9,265 nt of DNA from assembly GCA_003219925.1 (NCBI GenBank), contig QHQU01000144.1, forward strand, positions 1 to 9,265, read 5' to 3'. Positions 1-5,099 of this stretch are shown piece by piece. The position numbers were made by a program, and so were the translations under genes. Each line of letters starts with the position of its first letter. The first letter of the stretch is position 1. The notes under the pieces are model-generated. The model was not told where the DNA came from, searched no databases, and saw only the letters and a program-made list of their open reading frames with translations. The DNA is from Verrucomicrobiota bacterium (GTDB lineage: Bacteria; Verrucomicrobiota; Verrucomicrobiia; Chthoniobacterales; UBA10450).

Positions 1-1392
1 CAGGAGCGCGATCTGTTCGTTCAAGGTATCCGATTTGATCTTTAGTTTATCGAACTCCGCCAGCATCAATTTCTTGGCCTGCTCGCGACGCGCTTCTTCC
101 TGCCGCTCACGCACCACAATGTTGCGCAAGATCTGGTTCTCACGGGTTATCTTGGCGGTTTCATCGGCGTTCGCGCCGGTCAACTTCGCTTTCTCGAGTT
201 GACTGGAAGTGTCTTCCAGTTGGCTGCGCAGCGAAGCCACCTCGACCTCAAAGTCTTTGTTCTGTTTTTGGCTTGCCTCCAGCTGCGCGCGCAGATCCTC
301 CAATTGCTTCCTCGCGTCAGCCAGTTCCTGCTCTTTTTTCGGCTTGTCTTCGCTAACCTCGCGCACAGTCTGTTCGGCGGTCGCGAGCTTCTCCTTTAGT
401 TCGGTGTTCTCGGCCAGCAGAACGGCGACGCGATGCTCGGAATCTTTCAACCCTACCAGCTGGCCCAGAGCGTCATCGCGCTCCTTTGAAATTTTTGCGA
501 TCTGCGAGTTGGCGTCAGCCAATTTCGCGTTCTGCGAATCACGTTCCTTTTCCGCGGTGGCGCGACCTTGTTCAGCGACGGTGAGGGCCTTTTTCAGCTG
601 CGCAATCTCACCCTTCAAGGCCTCCTGCGCTTTCGCGTCACCATTGCCCGTCTCCTGAATTTTCTTTAACGACCCCTGCGCTTCCGCCAACTGGCCACGG
701 ACATTTTTCTCCGCGCCCTTCGTCTTTTCGAGCTCCTGCTGCGCCTGTTCCAGCTTCGAGTTCGATTCCTTCAGCTTCGAATTTAGCTTCTCCTTTTCTT
801 CCTCCACTTCGCTAACTTTGGAACGCGATTGATGTAGTTCCGCTTCCAATTGCTCGACCTTCTCACGCAACTTCCGGGTCGCGCTCTTGATCGCAGTGTC
901 GTTGGTGGCGGGCGCTGGCGCCGCTGCCTCAACCACAGTGTCTCGCGTTTTTGGAGCCGGGGAAGCCTGACCCGCCGGTTGTACAATTATCGACGGCTTA
1001 GATTTATTCGGCCCAATTTCAACTGTCGGCTCGGTGGATTGTTGTGGTGAAGGCTGAGCTTCAGCCGGCGGCGCATTGGTCGCGGCCAGGTCCTGCTGCG
1101 TTCCAGATTTGCTCTGCACCCGCAGGATGCTCTCGGAAACTTTCCGGCTGCGGTATTCGACGATGGCTGGCTGCCAGTCCGAGTGCGTTTTCTTGAGCTC
1201 CTCCAGCAGGCTGCCCGCCAGGCGGTATTTCGCGAGGGCCCGCGTAAATTGATTGTCCCGCTCCAGCTTTTCGCCCTGCTGCGCCGTCATGTAAGCCTTG
1301 AGAAAAGTTTCGCTTGGGTCGTCGCTCTGCGCTGGTGCGCTGGTGACGACGAACAACAGCCCTGCGAGTAGGAGCGAACCAAGTCGGGTCAT
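1..1392 (-). CDS. Secreted long coiled-coil protein (3' part outside window)
   Basis: The frame is open from an ATG at 1392-1390 to the left edge (464 codons, no stop), so the C-terminus is missing. Residues 1-21 look like a Sec signal peptide: a charged start, a hydrophobic core (LLLAGLLFVV) and an APA|Q cleavage site, so the protein probably acts in the periplasm or outside. Residues 28-92 are helical and TPR-like (FLKAYMTAQQGEKLERD, then ALAKYRLAGSLLEELKK, then a WQPAIVEYRSRK motif). Residues 100-165 are a Pro/Ala/Gln-rich linker. From about residue 168 to the edge the sequence is almost entirely heptad-like, rich in Glu, Lys, Gln and Ala, consistent with one long coiled coil. I recall similar N-terminal motifs in uncharacterised verrucomicrobial proteins that often end in TPRs, so the unseen part may carry repeats. 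There is no recognisable Shine-Dalgarno before the ATG. The function is unknown; a structural or envelope-organising role is only a guess. Long frames on the opposite strand are shadows. Confidence 0.88.
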   Translation of the reverse strand, partial: MTRLGSLLLAGLLFVVTSAPAQSDDPSETFLKAYMTAQQGEKLERDNQFTRALAKYRLAGSLLEELKKTHSDWQPAIVEYRSRKVSESILRVQSKSGTQQDLAATNAPPAEAQPSPQQSTEPTVEIGPNKSKPSIIVQPAGQASPAPKTRDTVVEAAAPAPATNDTAIKSATRKLREKVEQLEAELHQSRSKVSEVEEEKEKLNSKLKESNSKLEQAQQELEKTKGAEKNVRGQLAEAQGSLKKIQETGNGDAKAQEALKGEIAQLKKALTVAEQGRATAEKERDSQNAKLADANSQIAKISKERDDALGQLVGLKDSEHRVAVLLAENTELKEKLATAEQTVREVSEDKPKKEQELADARKQLEDLRAQLEASQKQNKDFEVEVASLRSQLEDTSSQLEKAKLTGANADETAKITRENQILRNIVVRERQEEARREQAKKLMLAEFDKLKIKSDTLNEQIALL

Positions 1393-1408
1393 GCCGGGAC
1401 GAACGCCT

Positions 1409-1436
1409 AGAATAGCCCGGCGCACGCCACTTGCAA
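1409..1436 (-). promoter_or_regulatory. Candidate promoter of the coiled-coil gene
   Basis: On the minus strand a TTGCAA (-35-like, 4/6 to consensus) is followed after 16 nt by TATTCT (-10-like, 4/6). The -10 lies about 16 nt upstream of the ATG at 1392, so the leader would be short and lacks a Shine-Dalgarno. This is only a consensus match and could be chance. Confidence 0.3.
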
Positions 1437-1508
1437 TGCTAAGGAGAAGCACCACGGCGTTGCTGTGAGCGAAGAGTGTGCCAAGCCCCGATGGTTTGGC
1501 GCTTTGGC

Positions 1509-1537
1509 TTTGCAATCGGCAATCTAAAACCTAAAAT
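1509..1537 (+). promoter_or_regulatory. Candidate promoter of the tRNA genes
   Basis: TAAAAT at 1532-1537 matches the -10 consensus at 5/6. TTTGCA at 1509-1514 sits 17 nt upstream as a weak -35 (4/6). The predicted start, about 1544, lies just before the tRNA-His gene, where a tRNA promoter is expected. The surrounding AT-rich stretch also contains AATCT-G-AGATT at 1537-1546 or nearby, a small inverted repeat of unknown meaning. Confidence 0.35.
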
Positions 1538-1550
1538 CTGAGATTCAGGT

Positions 1551-1623
1551 GGTGGCCATAGCTCAATGGTAGAGCCCCAGATTGTGGTTCTGGTTGTTGC
1601 GGGTTCGAGTCCCGTTGGCCACC
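1551..1623 (+). tRNA. tRNA-His (anticodon GTG)
   Basis: A full cloverleaf can be drawn. The acceptor is GTGGCCA (1552-1558) with TGGCCAC (1616-1622). The D stem is GCTC/GAGC. The anticodon stem CCAGA/TCTGG encloses loop TTGTGGT with GTG at 1584-1586. The T stem is GCGGG/CCCGT around TTCGAGT. The extra G at -1 (1551) faces C73 (1623), the identity pair of bacterial tRNA-His, and is included in the coordinates. CCA is not encoded (CCG follows), so a CCA-adding enzyme must finish the 3' end. Confidence 0.97.
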
Positions 1624-1632
1624 CCGCTTACG

Positions 1633-1713
1633 AAGTTCCAAATCCCAAAGCCCAAACCCCAAACAACCATCTTTATTTGGAGCCTGGAACCTGGGATTTG
1701 GGATTTCAAACTT
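1633..1713. repeat. Imperfect inverted repeat filling the spacer between the two tRNAs
   Basis: The left arm, 1633-1654, contains AAATCCCAAAGCCCA. The right arm, 1692-1713, contains TGGGATTTGGGATTT. They pair at 19 of 22 positions around a 37-nt loop. The right arm ends exactly one base before the tRNA-Arg acceptor stem. The AAATCCCAAA-type units also recur within the left arm and its flank (CCCAAACCCCAAAC). It may be an interspersed intergenic repeat or a structure that affects tRNA processing. It has no T-run, so it is not a typical intrinsic terminator. Confidence 0.6.
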
Positions 1714-1790
1714 GTGCCTGTAGCTCAACCGGATAGAGCTTCTGACTTCGGATCAGAAGGTTGGGGGTTCAAATCCCTCCAGGCACGCCA
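1714..1790 (+). tRNA. tRNA-Arg (anticodon TCG)
   Basis: Acceptor GTGCCTG (1714-1720) pairs with CAGGCAC (1780-1786). The D stem is GCTC/GAGC. The anticodon stem TCTGA/TCAGA encloses loop CTTCGGA with TCG at 1748-1750, reading CGA. The T loop is TTCAAAT. Discriminator G1787 is followed by an encoded CCA (1788-1790), unlike the tRNA-His upstream. It lies in the same orientation 90 nt after tRNA-His and only 12 nt before the next protein gene, so all three may share a transcript. Confidence 0.97.
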
Positions 1791-1802
1791 TTCCCTCGTC
1801 CC

Positions 1803-2471
1803 ATGAATCTTTCCCGCCGCGACCTCAATAGCAACGTCGTTAACATCGAGCTCACCCTCGCTAGCATCATCCAAGGCGTCGCGCTCTACTTTCTGACCGA
1901 GAACGCGCGCACCGCCTTGTCGTTGAACAATTGGCCGGCTCTTCTTTACCTCAGCGCCGGCTTATGCATCATCTTTATCTTTTGGTCACGTTCGATCATT
2001 CACACCCTCACTCTCATCAAATGGCCGCTCGAGTTTGGTCACAACTTTTTTTACATCGCCTGCGCCTTGGGGGAAGCAATTCTCTTCACCCGGCTCGACC
2101 GCCCGCTGGCCTGGTTCCGCTGGAGCACTGCCTACGCCGCTTTCGTCTGGTTGCTTTTCGTCTATGACGTGCGCCTGATTCGAGCACGTTTGCGCGAAGC
2201 CACTAACGAACCTGACCGGTCCCTCTATCAGCACACGATGGAAGATCAATCGCTCAATATCCGGGTGTTGGTCCCGTTGCTTTTCTTTTTTAACCTCGGC
2301 TGCGCCCTCGCGATCAGCCATTGGCCGGACTTTTTCATCCATCGGGCCGGCCACGTCTGGTTAATCGCCGCTCAGTTACTCTCATTCCTAGTCTATCTCT
2401 TTTACGTGACACGGTTCTACAACGGAATTGCTCCCCTCATCTTGCGCAGCCATGAAGGGGCGCGACAATGA
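1803..2471 (+). CDS. Six-helix integral membrane protein, function unknown
   Basis: I do not recognise this 222-residue protein. It shows about six hydrophobic membrane segments: roughly residues 14-32, 44-66, 76-97, 104-124, 154-174 and 184-204. The longest hydrophilic loop (about 125-152) is charged and contains REATNEPDRS. There is no signal peptide of the cleaved type and no obvious catalytic motif, although helix 3 carries E78, H80 and E91. I chose ATG 1803 because the longer in-frame alternative (TTG 1761) would start inside the tRNA-Arg T arm. The ATG is 12 nt after the tRNA CCA, with no Shine-Dalgarno in the gap (TTCCCTCGTCCC). The next gene, deoC, begins 110 nt downstream. In that gap I see only small unconvincing frames, a TATAGT box at 2565-2570 and the palindrome described separately. 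Confidence 0.75.
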   Translation: MNLSRRDLNSNVVNIELTLASIIQGVALYFLTENARTALSLNNWPALLYLSAGLCIIFIFWSRSIIHTLTLIKWPLEFGHNFFYIACALGEAILFTRLDRPLAWFRWSTAYAAFVWLLFVYDVRLIRARLREATNEPDRSLYQHTMEDQSLNIRVLVPLLFFFNLGCALAISHWPDFFIHRAGHVWLIAAQLLSFLVYLFYVTRFYNGIAPLILRSHEGARQ

Positions 2472-2564
2472 ACCGTCCTCCCGCGTGTTAGGGTGTCATT
2501 TCCCCGGCCGCATCAGCAACTCCACCAGCAGGTGCAACTCGACCTCGTCGTCAAACACAGTGTA

Positions 2565-2588
2565 TATAGTTACTTTCACCTGTGAAAG
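2565..2588 (+). promoter_or_regulatory. Candidate -10 box and operator-like palindrome at the deoC start
   Basis: TATAGT (2565-2570, 5/6 to the -10 consensus) is followed closely by CTTTCACCTGTGAAAG (2573-2588), a perfect 7-bp inverted repeat with a 2-nt centre. The palindrome covers the expected transcription start and the GTG start codon of deoC, a position where a bound repressor would block the promoter. No convincing -35 is visible. It matches no operator I know; the regulator is unidentified. Confidence 0.35.
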
Positions 2589-3526
2589 CGCTCACCCCGC
2601 ATTCCCGCTCCCCTCTGAAAACACCTGCCCGAAAGCGATCGCGCTGGCGCGTGCCGAGCGTCGATCAAGTGATGGCGGAAGAACGGGCCGCCGCCTTCAC
2701 CCGACGAAGCATCAAAACTTCGGCCAAGCTCGAAGGCCTGAAGTTGGTGGTCTCGATGATGGACCTGACCACGCTTGAAGGCAGCGACACTCCAGGAAAA
2801 ATCGCGTTCCTTTGCCGCAAAGCCATGCAACCCCTCGATCCCCGCTATCAGGTGCCGAGTTGCGCGGCCGTTTGCGTCTATCCAAATCTCGTTAGAATCG
2901 CGAAGAAATTTCTCGAACACTCCAGCGTTAAAGTCGCCTCGGTCGCAACTGCGTTTCCCGCGGGATTAATGCCAACCAAGTTGAAACTCCGGGAAGTTCG
3001 CGGCGCCGTCGGTGATGGGGCCGACGAAATCGACATGGTGATCAATCGCGCACGTTTTCTGGCGGGCGAATATGAGCGCGTCTTCGATGAAATTGCCGCC
3101 ACCAGGGAAGCGTGCGGGGCCGCGTATTTAAAAGTGATCCTCGAAACGGGCGAGTTGCAGACCTACGATAACGTTCGCCTGGCCAGCGAAATCGCGATGC
3201 GCGCCGGCGCGGATTTCATCAAGACTTCAACGGGGAAAATTTCACCCGCCGCGACCATGCCGGTAACGTTGGTAATGCTGGAAGCAATTCGCGATTATTT
3301 TTACGAGACCGGAATTCGGATTGGGATGAAACCAGCTGGCGGAATTCGCACGGCCAAGGAGGCGCTGGCCTACCTGGTGATGGTCAAGGAAACGTTGGGC
3401 GACGATTGGCTCACCCCCGCTCTTTTTCGCTTTGGCGCCAGCACCCTGCTCAACGACGTTCTCATGCAATTGGTAAAAGTGGCCGACGGCAATTATCAGA
3501 GTGCTGATTATTTTTCCTTACCCTGA
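2582..3526 (+). CDS. deoC: Deoxyribose-phosphate aldolase, long DERA-like form
   Basis: DeoC cleaves 2-deoxy-D-ribose 5-phosphate to glyceraldehyde 3-phosphate and acetaldehyde, the last step of deoxynucleoside catabolism, in the cytoplasm. The TIM-barrel landmarks are all present: MMDLTTLEG around D61, AAVCVYPN (95-102), VASVATAFPAG (118-128), the acid/base Asp D151 in DEIDMVIN, the Schiff-base Lys K214 in DFIKTSTGK, and the second active-site Lys K250 in GMKPAGGIRTAKE. At 314 residues it is longer than the roughly 250-260-residue E. coli type. Its catalytic numbering is offset by only four from human DERA (D155, K218, K254), so it belongs to the long form. GTG 2582 is chosen because the human-like N-terminal region is then complete. 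GTG 2651 and ATG 2672 are in-frame alternatives, and none has a clear Shine-Dalgarno. The aldehyde dehydrogenase gene follows after 4 nt, surely in one operon. Confidence 0.95.
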   Translation: MKALTPHSRSPLKTPARKRSRWRVPSVDQVMAEERAAAFTRRSIKTSAKLEGLKLVVSMMDLTTLEGSDTPGKIAFLCRKAMQPLDPRYQVPSCAAVCVYPNLVRIAKKFLEHSSVKVASVATAFPAGLMPTKLKLREVRGAVGDGADEIDMVINRARFLAGEYERVFDEIAATREACGAAYLKVILETGELQTYDNVRLASEIAMRAGADFIKTSTGKISPAATMPVTLVMLEAIRDYFYETGIRIGMKPAGGIRTAKEALAYLVMVKETLGDDWLTPALFRFGASTLLNDVLMQLVKVADGNYQSADYFSLP

Positions 3527-3530
3527 TTTT

Positions 3531-5066
3531 ATGTCGCGACGGAAACCAAACAGCTCGCAGCTCGCGATTGTCAATCGAAACGGCGGGCCCGACGGACAAC
3601 CGATCGCAAAAAGACGTTTGGATTTCGGCAAGCGTTGGAGTTACGCGCCAGCGCTGGAAGCAAACAGTTACATTAAACTGCGCAACCGCTATCAGCTTTT
3701 CATCAACGGCAGATTCGTGTCGCCGAAGTCTGGCCAGTATTTTGATTCCATTAATCCGGCCACGGAAGAGAAACTGGCGGAGATTGGTTCCGCGAATAAA
3801 GGGGATGTTGATCTCGCGGTAAAAGCGGCGCGACGCTCTTACAAAAATGTCTGGTCGAAGATGCCGGGCCGCGAGCGCGGAAAATACCTTTTTCGGATTG
3901 CGCGTTTGATCCAGGAAAAGGCGCGCGAGCTGGCCGTGCTCGAAACCATGGACGGCGGCAAAACTATCAAGGAATCGCGCGATATTGATCTACCGCTGGT
4001 CGCAGCGCATTTTTTCTATTACGCAGGCTGGGCCGATAAGTTGGAATACGCTTTTCCCGGCCGGAAAGCGCGGCCCCTCGGCGTCGCCGGCCAAATCATT
4101 CCCTGGAATTTTCCGTTGCTGATGGCGGCGTGGAAGCTGGCGCCCGCACTTGCCTGCGGAAACACTTGTGTCCTGAAGCCGGCGGAGACGACTTCGATCA
4201 CCGCTCTCCATCTCGCCGAAATTTTCCAAGAGGCCGGGTTGCCCGATGGGGTGGTTAACATCGTGACCGGCCCCGGCGAAACTGGCAGCGCGCTCGTCAA
4301 TCATCCCGATATCGACAAGATCGCGTTCACCGGTTCGACTGAAGTTGGAAAACGAATCGCGTCAATTACCGTCGGGACGAAGAAAAAGTTGACGCTGGAG
4401 CTCGGCGGCAAGGCGGCCAACATCATTTTCGAAGACGCGCCAATCGATCAGGCGGTGGAAGGAATTATCGCCGGAATTTATTTTAATCAGGGCCATGTTT
4501 GCTGTGCCGGTTCGCGTTTGTTCGTCCAGGAAAGCGTTTTTCTAAACGTCATTCGCAAATTGCGCGATCGTATTTCCACATTGCGCGTGGGCGATCCACT
4601 CGACAAGAACACCGACATCGGCGCGATTAATTCGCGATCGCAATTGGATAAGATTTGCGAGTTGGTAGACAGCGGGTTGAAACAGGGCGCGCAACTGGTG
4701 CAATCACGCGCTCGTTTACCTGCCAAAGGCTACTGGTATCCACCAAGTTTCTTCACCGGAGTAACCGCTTCGCATCGGATTGCACAGGAAGAAATTTTCG
4801 GGCCGGTCCTGAGTGTGATGACTTTCCGCACGCCTGAGGAAGCAATCGCGCATGCCAACAACACGCCTTACGGATTGAGCGCCGGCGTCTGGACGGACAA
4901 GGGGAGCAAAATTTTCAAGATCGTAAACCAACTGCGCGCGGGCGTGGTTTGGGCGAACACCTACAACAAATTTGATCCCGCCAGCCCATTCGGTGGCTAC
5001 AAGGAGAGCGGTTTCGGCCGCGAAGGCGGACGGCACGGTTTGCTACCGTATCTCACGCTCGGTTAA
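3531..5066 (+). CDS. NAD(P)-dependent aldehyde dehydrogenase, deoC-linked
   Basis: This is a 511-residue ALDH-superfamily enzyme that oxidises an aldehyde to its acid. Active-site elements are complete: N193 in IIPWNF, K216 in LKPAE, the cofactor loop GSTEVG (268-273), general base E290 in LELGG, nucleophile C324 in GHVCCAG, and E421 in EEIFGP. Retention of E290 argues for a hydrolytic rather than CoA-acylating enzyme. The catalytic core begins near YQLFING (54-60). A basic 50-residue N-terminal extension precedes it and includes LDFGKRWSYAPA, which I recall from ALDHs encoded beside deoC in several phyla. The ATG at 3531, 4 nt after the deoC stop, is preferred over an in-frame start overlapping deoC. 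The context points to acetaldehyde from DeoC as the substrate (inference). The related two-ALDH arrangement that often follows deoC is not seen: only one ALDH gene lies here. Confidence 0.94.
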   Translation: MSRRKPNSSQLAIVNRNGGPDGQPIAKRRLDFGKRWSYAPALEANSYIKLRNRYQLFINGRFVSPKSGQYFDSINPATEEKLAEIGSANKGDVDLAVKAARRSYKNVWSKMPGRERGKYLFRIARLIQEKARELAVLETMDGGKTIKESRDIDLPLVAAHFFYYAGWADKLEYAFPGRKARPLGVAGQIIPWNFPLLMAAWKLAPALACGNTCVLKPAETTSITALHLAEIFQEAGLPDGVVNIVTGPGETGSALVNHPDIDKIAFTGSTEVGKRIASITVGTKKKLTLELGGKAANIIFEDAPIDQAVEGIIAGIYFNQGHVCCAGSRLFVQESVFLNVIRKLRDRISTLRVGDPLDKNTDIGAINSRSQLDKICELVDSGLKQGAQLVQSRARLPAKGYWYPPSFFTGVTASHRIAQEEIFGPVLSVMTFRTPEEAIAHANNTPYGLSAGVWTDKGSKIFKIVNQLRAGVVWANTYNKFDPASPFGGYKESGFGREGGRHGLLPYLTLG

Positions 5067-5099
5067 AGCGCGGCGCCTCTTTCTTTTCTCCAAACAATT

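Noticed and set aside
209..658. A 149-codon plus-strand open frame rich in Ser, Ala and Phe.
   Set aside because: It is the reverse-complement shadow of the coiled-coil gene. The minus-strand frame runs 464 codons with a signal peptide and heptad pattern, and the GC-rich Glu/Lys/Gln codons create open frames opposite it.
1624..1713. The inverted repeat considered as a CRISPR-like or intrinsic terminator structure.
   Set aside because: There is only one pair of arms with no regularly spaced repeats, and no T-run follows the stem, so neither label fits.
1761..1802. A longer start (TTG 1761) for the membrane protein.
   Set aside because: It would place coding sequence inside the T arm and acceptor of tRNA-Arg.
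1531..1806. Short frames on both strands across the two tRNA genes.
   Set aside because: They cover tRNA sequence and the inverted repeat; none is protein-like.
2496..2585. A 29-codon GTG-started frame whose TGA overlaps the deoC GTG by 4 nt.
   Set aside because: The overlap looks like translational coupling, but the peptide has no recognisable feature or start signal, so chance is more likely.
2428..2778. A 116-codon plus-strand frame spanning the end of the membrane protein gene and the start of deoC.
   Set aside because: It overlaps two better-supported genes in other frames and shows no domain or membrane pattern.
3990..4304. Antisense open frames within the aldehyde dehydrogenase gene.
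   Set aside because: They are shadows of a gene with a complete ALDH active site.
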